Counted from the first letter of the stretch, positions 1 to 7,589 are shown. The stretch is DNA of 29,254 nucleotides from Candidatus Hermodarchaeota archaeon (GCA_016839995.1 JAEOTD010000013.1:1-29254), one strand, 5' to 3'. The notes: a model not told the origin generated them from the letters alone. Made by a program: numbers and translations.

Positions 1-945
1 TCAGACCGTCGTGTCTCTGAACTGCAACAACAGATTCTAGAATTAGAAACCCAATGTGATGCACTTAGTCAGGAATACCAAGAATGTAATTCAGAATTAT
101 CGCCGCTCAATTCCAGACTACAAAAAATCACTGGGCAACTCCAGAACCTCGATATTCGACGCGGACGGTGTCAAGTTGAAATCAACAGCATTTCTGCTGA
201 CCTCAAGCAACGAGAAGATGAATATGAACATCTCATGAAACAGACCAAGGACTTTCGAAAAGCTGCCAGCAACCTAGCTCCTCGTCCTGAATCCGTTCGT
301 GAACCCACTGCAGTTCGTGAAGAACAAATCCAAATCCAAGCCATGATTGACACCATCAGAGCAACGGTTGACGATCGTCAAGCCTTTGAAGAACAGGGAA
401 AGGTGGTTTCACAACTTCAAGAGTACATTAAGCAACGACACCACCATCTTGAAAACCTCATGACTGATGTTGATCGCCGGCTTCTGGAGTGGCGACATCA
501 ACTCGAAGAGACCGTTGAAACGTTGAACCAACGAATGAATCAGCTACTCAGTCACTTCCTGAAACAAGTCCAGCTTATTGTTCGATATCCCGATGAACCG
601 AGTAGAGCTGAGCTTCACCTCCAATTGGCCATCAACCGCAAAGGAGATTGGCGAACCTACCAAGAAATGTCAGGCGGAGAACGTGTTCTTGCCACCCAGA
701 CCTTCATATTAGCCCTACATACATTGGCAAAAAGCCCTCTCCACGTGATTGATGAATTCACCCAGCGCCTCGATGAAGCAAGCCGTGCCGCTATTCTGAG
801 TGTTGTCCAACGTACTCTCGACTTGACCCAGCAGGAATCACTCATCCATCCACAGTTTATGTTAATGGCCCCCTCGACCGTGGGCTTACAAATCCCAGAG
901 ACCATGCATCATGTGGTTCTGATTAAAGGACAGGTGAAACAATGA
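1..945 (+). CDS. SMC5/6-like ATPase, C-terminal part (cut by window edge)
   Basis: The frame is open from base 1, so the N-terminal Walker A half, hinge and most of the coiled coil lie outside the window; 314 residues are visible. Residues 1 to about 200 are Glu/Gln/Leu-rich coiled coil, including several Cys. An ABC-type head lobe follows: signature MSGGER (M at visible residue 223), Walker B ending in VIDEF (D251, E252), a D-loop-like RLD, then QFMLMAP at residues 285-291. In canonical SMC, cohesin and condensin the last segment reads like QFIVITH, with the H-loop histidine; SMC5 and SMC6 have Pro there, as here. The SPLHVIDEF stretch also resembles SMC5/6. SMC proteins use ATP to entrap or extrude DNA with a kleisin and accessory subunits. 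The stop overlaps the next start by 4 bases (ATGA). Rad50 or MukB-like identity is less likely given the motif pattern. I am confident of SMC-type ATPase, moderately so of the SMC5/6 affinity. Confidence 0.85.
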   Translation, partial: SDRRVSELQQQILELETQCDALSQEYQECNSELSPLNSRLQKITGQLQNLDIRRGRCQVEINSISADLKQREDEYEHLMKQTKDFRKAASNLAPRPESVREPTAVREEQIQIQAMIDTIRATVDDRQAFEEQGKVVSQLQEYIKQRHHHLENLMTDVDRRLLEWRHQLEETVETLNQRMNQLLSHFLKQVQLIVRYPDEPSRAELHLQLAINRKGDWRTYQEMSGGERVLATQTFILALHTLAKSPLHVIDEFTQRLDEASRAAILSVVQRTLDLTQQESLIHPQFMLMAPSTVGLQIPETMHHVVLIKGQVKQ

Positions 946-1742
946 TGATGGCCAATGACACCTCTGCATACCTCCGGGCTTTTCCCCGGCGCAAAGCCTG
1001 GTATGACACCTTCCAACATAACTACAAACGAAACCAGCTCACCAAGTATGGAACCAAAACCGTTGTTATCACTCTCTGGAATCTAACAAAAAAATATGAA
1101 GTGGCCCTCAAGCAACACGATGTAGTTCCAGTCAAAGAAGCTGAGGTTGACCGCGAAGAAGTAGCTGATGCATTCCGAGTTCTTGAAACACCCTGGGAAA
1201 GAAATCTCGATGGACGATTTTACCATACACTCGCTTCCATGCAACACCATCGCGACTCCCAGTTAGCAGCCCCCGAAATTGCGCCCGAAGAATGGATTTC
1301 CCAATTTGCCAAAGAGGTGAAACGAAGAGCTACACCTCTACTTTTCCTAATTAATCAAGATCGCACAATACCCCCTTTCAATTTACCTCCAGCAGATACT
1401 CCTGTGACAATGGATGCTGCACCCTCTCGGGAAGATCAGCAAGCGATGCGCCAACACCGAATACATTATGATGAACTTTCAATTGACGCACTTGATTCAC
1501 GTCGGGCTGCTATTGTGAAACGACTTCAAGGGAAACGGTACAGCTACACTGCGCTAGGAGAGATTTTAACCAACTGGGAATTAGATTTACTCAGCCAATT
1601 AATTCGTGATAACGTTCTTCCAGCTACATTTGAACGGACTGCAATTATCTTTCGCGCTCCCTCATCGGATCGAAAATTGAAATCCGCTTTGACTGCTGTC
1701 GCGATTGCTGCAAAAAATCATGAGGAGGTTCCTCGAAGGTGA
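942..1742 (+). CDS. Unrecognised 266-aa protein in the kleisin position (candidate Nse4/ScpA-like subunit)
   Basis: Three ATG codons in a row (942, 945, 948) follow a GGTGA ribosome site; the first overlaps the SMC stop by 4 bases, which indicates translational coupling. The protein is soluble and basic, with no signal peptide or membrane segment. Residues 1-60 are basic and aromatic (LRAFPRRKAWYDTF), the middle (about 115-165) looks low in structure and Pro-rich, and the last 80 residues could form a small winged helix (RYSYTALGEILTNWELDLL, then a short hydrophobic strand TAIIFRAP). Helical N-terminus, flexible middle and C-terminal winged helix is the kleisin plan, and a kleisin is the expected partner between an SMC and a KITE gene. 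I see no motif that proves this, so the assignment rests on position and general shape. Confidence 0.45.
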   Translation: MMMANDTSAYLRAFPRRKAWYDTFQHNYKRNQLTKYGTKTVVITLWNLTKKYEVALKQHDVVPVKEAEVDREEVADAFRVLETPWERNLDGRFYHTLASMQHHRDSQLAAPEIAPEEWISQFAKEVKRRATPLLFLINQDRTIPPFNLPPADTPVTMDAAPSREDQQAMRQHRIHYDELSIDALDSRRAAIVKRLQGKRYSYTALGEILTNWELDLLSQLIRDNVLPATFERTAIIFRAPSSDRKLKSALTAVAIAAKNHEEVPRR

Positions 1743-2386
1743 CTTCGAATCAAGTACCTTCGGATACAACAACACCTTCTGAGGAAAGGAAGGAAGACGA
1801 AGAGTTTGAGCAGCGCCATCTCCTTGGTCAACTCTTTGCTGCACTAACTGCGCGGTTTCGGGATGAAGAAGGACAGCTCAGTATTGGTGTCAAGCGACAA
1901 GCCCTCCTTGAAGCGCTCCATGTGAAAAAAGCTGGACTACTTCGCCTTCTTGATATACTCCGTCAACAAATTGCACCACTGGGTTTGGAACTTGTTGAAT
2001 ATCGGTTAGGTCGAGATACGCTCTATTGTGTCCGAACCATCTATGGTGTCCCAGGAGAACTAACCGATCCTGAATATGCCGTACTTGGTGTTATCATTTC
2101 GAGCGTTGAACGTGCTAGCAAGCATCGTCGTCCACGCCGCATTGCCGCAAAAGACATCGAAACCATTCTAGTCGCCCGTGGTCGCCTCTCCCGCTACCAG
2201 CTTGATAAAATCCTACGGCGCCTCTCAGAACTGGGTTATATCACCCGCACTGCACGACGTATTGCTTATGGTCCTCGGCTGGAATTAGAATTCGATGCAG
2301 AACGACGTGAAGCCATTGCCAATGCTGCCACCCTGTATCTTGCTGGAGCCATCGCTGACTCGGAGGAAGATGGAAATGAAGCTTGA
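1739..2386 (+). CDS. Tandem winged-helix protein of KITE type (ScpB/Nse3-like)
   Basis: The GTG start overlaps the upstream stop by 4 bases (GTGA), with a strong GAGGAGG 10 bases before it. The 215-residue product starts with about 25 acidic disordered residues, followed by two winged-helix-like units. Unit one (about 28-105) ends with PLGLELVEYRLGRDTLYCVRT, the same layout as the ScpB segment that reads roughly GIELVEVAGGYQLRT and the MAGE/Nse3 segment FGIELKEVD...YILVN. Unit two (about 108-190) begins LTDPEYAVLGVIIS, has a recognition-helix-like LSRYQLDKILRRLSELGYI, and ends AYGPRLELEF, resembling the MAGE ending LWGPRAHAE. KITE proteins dimerise and bind the kleisin in SMC complexes. I am fairly sure of tandem winged helix and KITE; whether it is nearer ScpB or Nse3 needs profile searches. 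Confidence 0.7.
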   Translation: MTSNQVPSDTTTPSEERKEDEEFEQRHLLGQLFAALTARFRDEEGQLSIGVKRQALLEALHVKKAGLLRLLDILRQQIAPLGLELVEYRLGRDTLYCVRTIYGVPGELTDPEYAVLGVIISSVERASKHRRPRRIAAKDIETILVARGRLSRYQLDKILRRLSELGYITRTARRIAYGPRLELEFDAERREAIANAATLYLAGAIADSEEDGNEA

Positions 2387-2837
2387 TCTATCGACCGTCG
2401 GCATCAGCTGTGTCGCTTGTGGCACACGAACCACACTGGAACAGGCTATTCAGGATGGCTGGCATCAGTGTCTCCGATGCCAGTTCTTCATAGATCCTCA
2501 CTGTTTACAAATCGTGCAAAACACAATGGGAGGCGTATGTCCTTCCTTTAGCCAGGGAGTGGCTCGACACCCTCTACAACAAGCTGATATTCCATCTGAA
2601 CAAATACTCATCTTCGTTAAAGATCAGTATCAGAAAGGACGTGTGGGTGCTCTCATTGACTCTCTTTTCTATACGATACCATCCGCATTAGATAAGCCCC
2701 GACATGAAAGCCAGCTCCAATCTGAACCTGAAGAGGCTCTTACTCGCGAAGAAATCTGGCAACGGTATGGACTTGTTTTGGTTCAACGGTCACAGGGTAA
2801 GTGGAAAACTTGGGAAAAAGTTGGAAGCACTAGCTGA
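2376..2837 (+). CDS. Small Cys-rich protein with degenerate RING/treble-clef zinc finger (Nse1-like candidate)
   Basis: I chose ATG 2376 because GGAGGA lies 8 bases upstream; ATG 2370 is too close to it. The start overlaps the end of the KITE gene by 11 bases. The 153-residue product has C12-x2-C15, C32-x2-C35, H42-C43 and C55-Pro. This resembles the C-terminal RING-like domain of Nse1, in which two CxxC pairs are followed by His, Cys and a final CPxC; here the last Cys is replaced by Phe (CPSF) and an Asp (D40) sits where the ring His would be. The remaining 95 residues have no recognisable domain and end in a basic, Trp-rich tail (residues 140-147, SQGKWKTW). Nse1 has winged helices before its RING; this protein lacks them. 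A plain zinc ribbon is the alternative. Co-location with SMC, kleisin-position and KITE genes is the main argument for an SMC-complex role. Confidence 0.55.
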   Translation: MKLDLSTVGISCVACGTRTTLEQAIQDGWHQCLRCQFFIDPHCLQIVQNTMGGVCPSFSQGVARHPLQQADIPSEQILIFVKDQYQKGRVGALIDSLFYTIPSALDKPRHESQLQSEPEEALTREEIWQRYGLVLVQRSQGKWKTWEKVGSTS

Positions 2838-2848
2838 AATCAGAGAAG

Positions 2849-3823
2849 TCAGTTGTCTTCTAGTTCGAGTTCAGTAAGTATTCTGTTAACAATTTCTCGT
2901 CCTACACGTTTCGTATCTTCAGATTCCTTGATTGGTTCATCATCGACATCTGCTGGTAATGTGGGTAATCTAGCAAGTTTTCTCACAATTCCTGAGATTG
3001 CATGCTTGGCTACTGAAACCTCAGAGCCCCCAGATAATAAGACAACCAATCGTCCTGAACACACCTCTTCAGCTGCCTGAAGCAGAATATCAGTCATGGC
3101 GGGAAAAGCCTGTAAGGACAGATTAAATCCACCATAATCCAACGCATGGGCATCATGACCCATATTCCACAAAATCATATCCGGACGAATCCGCCGTGCC
3201 CACGGAAGCACTAGACGACGAACGGCATCAACGAAAGACTCATCGCTACTACTACTGGGGAAAGGAACGTCCACATGTCGCGTTGTGACTGTGTCCATAC
3301 TCTCACGAAAACTTGCCTCAAAGTTTAGATGGTAAATCCCCTCATCCTCACCAAGCGTATCTCTGGTCCCATCTCCTGGATGGGGATCCGTATCAACAAT
3401 GAAAAACCGCTTCACACCATGCGCTTGCTGTAAGTGTCGAACAAGCAGGGCTGAATTGTTATAATAACAAAATCCCCAAAAAGAATCTCGGCTTGCATGA
3501 TGACCCGCACACCCCGTAAACGCAAAAGCATTCGCAGCTTCACCTTGCCAAACAGCTTCCCCAGCTCGAACTGCAGAGCCCGCAGAGACAAGAGAAGCCG
3601 GATCATAACCAGAGCCTTTCACCTGACGAATATGCCTTGGTGTATGCACCTGAAGAAGCAACTTTTCGTTGGTTTCAGGTGCTTCTTCAAATTTCACGTG
3701 AGTAGAGTCAAGAGTGCCAGTTTCTTGTAAGTACTCAAATGCAGGTTGGACGCGTCCAGCAAGCACGGGATACCCTTCAACTGCCATAAGGGGGTGATAT
3801 AGAATGAGTGTTGGCTTCTTCAC
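2849..3823 (-). CDS. Histone deacetylase superfamily protein with altered catalytic Tyr site
   Basis: An arginase/deacetylase-fold protein of 324 residues when started at GTG 3823 (upstream GGGAT); a TTG at 3835 would add four residues. Family motifs are in order: GHHAS (catalytic His pair, about 108-109), YYNNSA, DTDPHPGDGT (zinc Asp and His, about 146 and 148), and GHDAH (zinc Asp about 224). The glycine loop near residue 264 reads SGGSEVS, where active deacetylases have GGY, so the transition-state Tyr is replaced by Ser. Zinc binding should be kept, but activity on acetyl-lysine may be weak or the substrate different (class IIa HDACs also lack this Tyr). The family includes acetylpolyamine amidohydrolases and acetoin-utilisation AcuC proteins as well as histone deacetylases. 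It is convergent with the SMC operon (11 bases between stops) and divergent from an Eis-like acetyltransferase. Confidence 0.85.
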   Translation of the reverse strand: MKKPTLILYHPLMAVEGYPVLAGRVQPAFEYLQETGTLDSTHVKFEEAPETNEKLLLQVHTPRHIRQVKGSGYDPASLVSAGSAVRAGEAVWQGEAANAFAFTGCAGHHASRDSFWGFCYYNNSALLVRHLQQAHGVKRFFIVDTDPHPGDGTRDTLGEDEGIYHLNFEASFRESMDTVTTRHVDVPFPSSSSDESFVDAVRRLVLPWARRIRPDMILWNMGHDAHALDYGGFNLSLQAFPAMTDILLQAAEEVCSGRLVVLLSGGSEVSVAKHAISGIVRKLARLPTLPADVDDEPIKESEDTKRVGREIVNRILTELELEDN

Positions 3824-3838
3824 TATTAATCCCAACGA

Positions 3839-3846
3839 GTATATTT
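3839..3846 (+). promoter_or_regulatory. Candidate archaeal TATA box for the Eis-like gene
   Basis: The sequence GTATATTT in the gap between two divergent genes would place transcription start near 3866, giving a leader of about 43 bases to the ATG at 3909. It lies too close to the HDAC-family start to serve that gene. Called by eye only. Confidence 0.4.
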
Positions 3847-3908
3847 GAGTGAAAAAGGATTTAACAGGATGCGTTCTTCTACTCGACTAGCGTTTGAAGG
3901 GAATTCTC

Positions 3909-5105
3909 ATGGAAATTCGCAAAATCACTATGAAGGATCGTCGTGCGCTCCTCGAACTTTACCATTATGCCTATACCGAATGGACAGACCGGGAAATCAA
4001 AGACGAGGAATTAGAGGACATCATTGTCGAAGAAATCTATGGGCTCTTCGAAAACGGGTCTCTCCTCTCCTCAGTGCGAATCCACGATTTCGAACAATCA
4101 GTGCGTGGTGTTATCAAAGAGTGTGGAGGCGTAGCTGGCATAGCCACTTATCCCGAGGCTCGAAGGAAGGGGTATGTTCGTCAATTAATGCAAAAAGCCT
4201 TCAAAATCATGCGTCAACAAGGGCAATCAGTCACTATGCTTGATCCTTTCAAGCAAAGTTACTATGAACAGTTTGGGTATGTTGCAGCAAATGCCCCCTA
4301 TCTTGTTGAAGCTCCAGTTAAGGCGCTGAACCACTGGATCAAGGAAAAACCGGGGTCAGATTGGAGTTATGAACGGGTTCGCGCCGTCGACGTTAAAGAG
4401 GATTATCTCAAATTTGTGCGTGAGGTTGGACCGCGTCAATATCACGGTTATATCATTTTCAATACTATTCCTGATGCTGAATGGAAACGACGAGTGAAAG
4501 ACAGCATCATCGTTTTCGTTAAACATAAAGGGAAAACCCAGGCACTAAGTCGATACAGAATTAGAGGAGAACGTATCAAAGGCCGGTTTCATTCCAAGCT
4601 CCATGCAATTGACCTTTTATGGCGGAGCCTCGAAGCTCGTGACAGGTTGTTTTCCTTTTACGCTAAACATATTGACCAAATTGATGAAATTAGCATCCAT
4701 GCTCCCTTTGAACCCCAAGTGGACCACTGGTTCAAAGATACTCGGCTAAAAATTGAGCGTAAAGCAAATTGGATGGTTCGCATCGTCGATGTCATGAAAG
4801 CATTTGAAAACCTTCCCGGAGCTGGAGAAGATGGTGTCACTTTCGAACTAGCTGACAATGAATGCCCATGGAATAATGGCCTCTTTTCTCTTCAATCTGA
4901 GAAAGGGAAATTACACGTAACCAAGAGTTCAGGGCAGCCTGTGGTGAAAACATCTATCCAAGCCCTCTCATCACTCCTCTACGGCACACTACCCCTAGAA
5001 GAACTAGAATTCCAAGGAAGGCTCACCATTAATGAAGAATGGGCTAGACACACACTCCAACGGTGGTTCCCACCACTTCCTTTATACAACGTCGTCTACT
5101 TCTAA
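3909..5105 (+). CDS. Eis-like GNAT acetyltransferase, copy 1
   Basis: A 398-residue protein from ATG 3909 (AGGGA 7 bases upstream); the frame also has a TTG at 3894, but the paralogue at 13735 begins with the same MEIRKIT. The first GNAT domain carries the acetyl-CoA loop in YPEARRKGYVRQLM (about residues 77-90), then DPFKQSYYEQFGY. Length and the three-part plan (two GNAT units plus an SCP2-like C-terminus) match the Eis family. In Mycobacterium Eis a Tyr in an FGY motif is general acid and the carboxylate of the C-terminal Phe acts as base; here FGY is present and the protein ends in Phe. The substrate is unknown: Eis enzymes acetylate aminoglycosides, polyamines or lysines, and nothing here shows which. 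The next gene follows on the same strand after 71 bases. The family call is firm, the function open. Confidence 0.85.
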   Translation: MEIRKITMKDRRALLELYHYAYTEWTDREIKDEELEDIIVEEIYGLFENGSLLSSVRIHDFEQSVRGVIKECGGVAGIATYPEARRKGYVRQLMQKAFKIMRQQGQSVTMLDPFKQSYYEQFGYVAANAPYLVEAPVKALNHWIKEKPGSDWSYERVRAVDVKEDYLKFVREVGPRQYHGYIIFNTIPDAEWKRRVKDSIIVFVKHKGKTQALSRYRIRGERIKGRFHSKLHAIDLLWRSLEARDRLFSFYAKHIDQIDEISIHAPFEPQVDHWFKDTRLKIERKANWMVRIVDVMKAFENLPGAGEDGVTFELADNECPWNNGLFSLQSEKGKLHVTKSSGQPVVKTSIQALSSLLYGTLPLEELEFQGRLTINEEWARHTLQRWFPPLPLYNVVYF

Positions 5106-5176
5106 CCAGTCTTCGAATACGAGGTTTTTTAGGCAGAAATCACATTGGGTTGACTCTCAAGCCTGAGGTGACCTTT

Positions 5177-5569
5177 ATGGGCATTGAACTTCCTTTCGAC
5201 CAAATCCGTGAAACTATCAAGCAGCACCTAGCCTTTTCGCCCAATCCTGAGGCGCGAACCATAACCCTCGAATTTAAGGGAACCATCTATGAGGAAATGC
5301 CCTTTGGCGACATGCTCGAGGACGAAGAAGGGTTACGGCGCATGGCGAAAAACTTCATGGACGAAGAAATCCATTACACCGCCGAACCCCTATCCGAAGG
5401 CAAAGGCGTTATTCTCCATTTTGACTCTGAGGAAGAGTATCAAAAAATGTTCAAATTCATTGATGGGATACTCAATGGAGATTTACTCGAAGATATCATG
5501 ACTAAGATTATGAAATCCATGTTTTCTGCCATGGAGGATGATAGTTCCGAATTCGATAATACAACATAG
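5177..5569 (+). CDS. Small acidic protein of unknown function
   Basis: ATG 5177 is chosen because GAGGTGA sits 5 bases upstream; the frame is open further upstream but overlaps the preceding gene. The 130-residue product is soluble and acidic, with a possible alternating beta/alpha layout: an N-terminal helix, strands around ARTITLEFKGTIYEE, a helix rich in Asp/Glu, a strand KGVILHFD, then a helical Met- and acid-rich tail. There are no Cys, no membrane segments and no motif I recognise. It sits between the Eis-like and glycerate kinase genes on the same strand, close enough to be co-transcribed with the former. I do not assign a function. Confidence 0.7.
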   Translation: MGIELPFDQIRETIKQHLAFSPNPEARTITLEFKGTIYEEMPFGDMLEDEEGLRRMAKNFMDEEIHYTAEPLSEGKGVILHFDSEEEYQKMFKFIDGILNGDLLEDIMTKIMKSMFSAMEDDSSEFDNTT

Positions 5570-5637
5570 CATCGTTAATTCGAATGATTATTGGTGTTGT
5601 AATTTTCGGAAACCTTAGTAAAAGGATCCTGGATAGG

Positions 5638-7014
5638 ATGATACGGAACATCCCCGAACTCATCAAAGGGTCTACACGTACACAATACGCTAGACAAAGA
5701 GCGCTTGCTCTTCTCAACGTTGCCTTGAACGCGGTTAATCCCCACAACATTATTCCACGAGCCCTCAAGTGCAAGAACCATATCCTACAGTTTGTGGATA
5801 AACGGGTAAACCTCGACGACATATCGGGAATCTACATTATCGGGGCTGGAAAAGCCACCGGACGAATGGCCGAAGCTACTGAAACCCTTCTTCAGGAATA
5901 CATTACCGGTGGACTCATCATTGTGCCCGAAACCACCCTCGAAGCCTATTCACTGAACCAAATAGAAGTTCTCGGTGGGGGGCACCCCACACCTAATAGC
6001 GCTAGCGCCACGGCCACTCAGCAACTAATTAAGCTCCTAGATCAAACTCCAGAAGATGCGTTAATACTCAGCCTCTTTTCTGGTGGAGGCTCAGCGCTCC
6101 TCACCTTCCCCACCCCACCCCTCAGCCTATCCGATGTCCAAAACACAACCCGATTGTTAGTCAATTCAGGCATGCCAATCGAACAAATCAACACTGTACG
6201 CAAGCACCTCTCTCAAGTAAAGGGCGGTCACCTCGCAAAACATATTCACCCACGTCAGCACTGGGGCCTTCTCATCTCTGATGTACCCAGCGATCAACTC
6301 GACTTGATTGCCAGTGGTCCCACACTCCCAGATCCCACAACCTACTCGGATATCACAACCATATTGGAAGCTTACAACCTCTGGGACAAACTCCCTGCAC
6401 CCGTCCAAGAACACATCACTGCAGGAGTTCAAAGCAAACATTCAGACACACCAAAACCGGGCAATCCTCTTTTTGACAATTCGGTTCACAAGCTCGTTGC
6501 CTCTAACCAAGATGCCTGCCAAGCAGTGCTCGCACAAGCCCAACATGAGAATTTCCAAACACGAATCCTTACAACCAACTGTCAAGGCGAAGCCCGTGAG
6601 GTTGGAGATCAACTGGGACGACTCGCCCAACAACTTACCACCCAAAACAAGCCCCAAGTCCTAATCGTTGGATCTGAAACCACCGTCACCGTTCGCCATG
6701 AAGGTAAAGGGGGACGAAATACTGAGCTCATTACTGCCGCAATTCCACACCTTCATGAAACAGAAGGTCTTGCGATTGCCAGTCTAGCCTCCGATGGCAT
6801 CGACGGACCCACAGATGCTGCAGGTGCAATCGCTGATGGCGAATCCTTCCAACGAGCCCAGAATCTTAACTTATCTCCATCACAATTCTTGGAGACCAAC
6901 TCAACCTACCATTTTCTCCATGCCCTTGGTGACCTTCTAATCACTGGACCAACCCATACAAATGTCCGGGATATAACGCTCATCCTCTGGATAGGAACTA
7001 ACCCACGGCGCTAA
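5638..7014 (+). CDS. Glycerate 2-kinase (GckA/MOFRL family)
   Basis: Phosphorylates D-glycerate with ATP to 2-phosphoglycerate, feeding glycerate from the non-phosphorylative Entner-Doudoroff route or serine degradation into lower glycolysis. Started at ATG 5638 it has 458 residues, the usual family length; an earlier ATG at 5584 lacks a ribosome site. Conserved blocks in order: IGAGKATGRMAEA near residue 66, GGGHPTPNSASA, LFSGGGSALLTFP, TVRKHLSQVKGGHLA, LISDVPSD followed by SGPT, and the C-terminal MOFRL-domain motifs GGRNTEL and SDGIDGPTDAAGA. All expected glycine-rich and acidic sites look intact. The stop codon overlaps that of the convergent membrane-protein gene. This is the phosphorylation-at-C2 family used by archaea, not GarK/GlxK. 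Confidence 0.93.
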   Translation: MIRNIPELIKGSTRTQYARQRALALLNVALNAVNPHNIIPRALKCKNHILQFVDKRVNLDDISGIYIIGAGKATGRMAEATETLLQEYITGGLIIVPETTLEAYSLNQIEVLGGGHPTPNSASATATQQLIKLLDQTPEDALILSLFSGGGSALLTFPTPPLSLSDVQNTTRLLVNSGMPIEQINTVRKHLSQVKGGHLAKHIHPRQHWGLLISDVPSDQLDLIASGPTLPDPTTYSDITTILEAYNLWDKLPAPVQEHITAGVQSKHSDTPKPGNPLFDNSVHKLVASNQDACQAVLAQAQHENFQTRILTTNCQGEAREVGDQLGRLAQQLTTQNKPQVLIVGSETTVTVRHEGKGGRNTELITAAIPHLHETEGLAIASLASDGIDGPTDAAGAIADGESFQRAQNLNLSPSQFLETNSTYHFLHALGDLLITGPTHTNVRDITLILWIGTNPRR

Positions 7015-7589
7015 ATCATTGACTCACATATCAAGGTTAAGAGCATCGTTGTCACACCAGTAATATACAAAAGACCTCCTAGCCATGCATGGGTAAGTAG
7101 ATAGTTATTAATCGCCAGCACCATCCAGAGGTTAAAAGTCAACTCAGCCCAACTTATTCCCGGATAAGGAGAACCTGGGTTAAAAATAGGATGAAACACC
7201 CAATACCAATACACCTGTGCACCAAATGCAACTGCTGAGGCAAAAAGAACGATTTCAACACAAACAATCAAACTAACCGTCCGAAGAAGAAAATTCGTAT
7301 CCTCCGAGATACGAAACACCAGATTCGTGCCAAGTACCCCAATCACCACCAAAGCCATAGGAATTGCAAATGGCCAATTACTCGCTAACGTCAAGGTGGG
7401 TGTTGGTGATACAGGAATAGTGACGATTATCGGGGGAGGAAAAATCCATACAAGCAACATAGGAATACACGTTAATAATTGGAAAATAAGTAAAACGAAG
7501 AACACACGTCGCCATGGATTCCACGCGCTGAACCGTTTTTGGAAACGAGCGAACACTGATGGTTTTTCTTCTTTTGCCATCTCATCCAT
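7011..7589 (-). CDS. Membrane protein with about four helices, unknown function
   Basis: 192 residues from ATG 7589 (GAGGGA about 9 bases upstream); a GTG at 7607 would extend it by six residues. The cytoplasmic N-terminus is basic (KRFSAWNPWRR). Predicted membrane segments: about residues 27-50 (VFFVLLIFQLLTCIPMLLVW), 75-97, 103-130 and 158-190. A Pro-rich loop (FPPPIIVTIPVSPTPTLTL) follows helix one and an aromatic loop precedes helix four. No catalytic or transport motif was recognised. It converges on glycerate kinase, sharing the bases of the two stop codons, and is preceded by a 294-base gap, so it is probably its own transcript. Confidence 0.75.
   Translation of the reverse strand: MDEMAKEEKPSVFARFQKRFSAWNPWRRVFFVLLIFQLLTCIPMLLVWIFPPPIIVTIPVSPTPTLTLASNWPFAIPMALVVIGVLGTNLVFRISEDTNFLLRTVSLIVCVEIVLFASAVAFGAQVYWYWVFHPIFNPGSPYPGISWAELTFNLWMVLAINNYLLTHAWLGGLLYITGVTTMLLTLICESMI

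Noticed and set aside
1..945. Rad50 or canonical archaeal SMC as identity of the first gene
   Set aside because: The signature is SMC-like, not Rad50-like, and Pro replaces the H-loop His of canonical SMC. The missing N-terminal half keeps some doubt.
1..2837. Wadjet (Jet) or MukBEF-type defence operon
   Set aside because: No JetD-like nuclease gene follows; instead a RING-like gene ends the run and an unrelated convergent gene comes next. Genes left of base 1 could change this.
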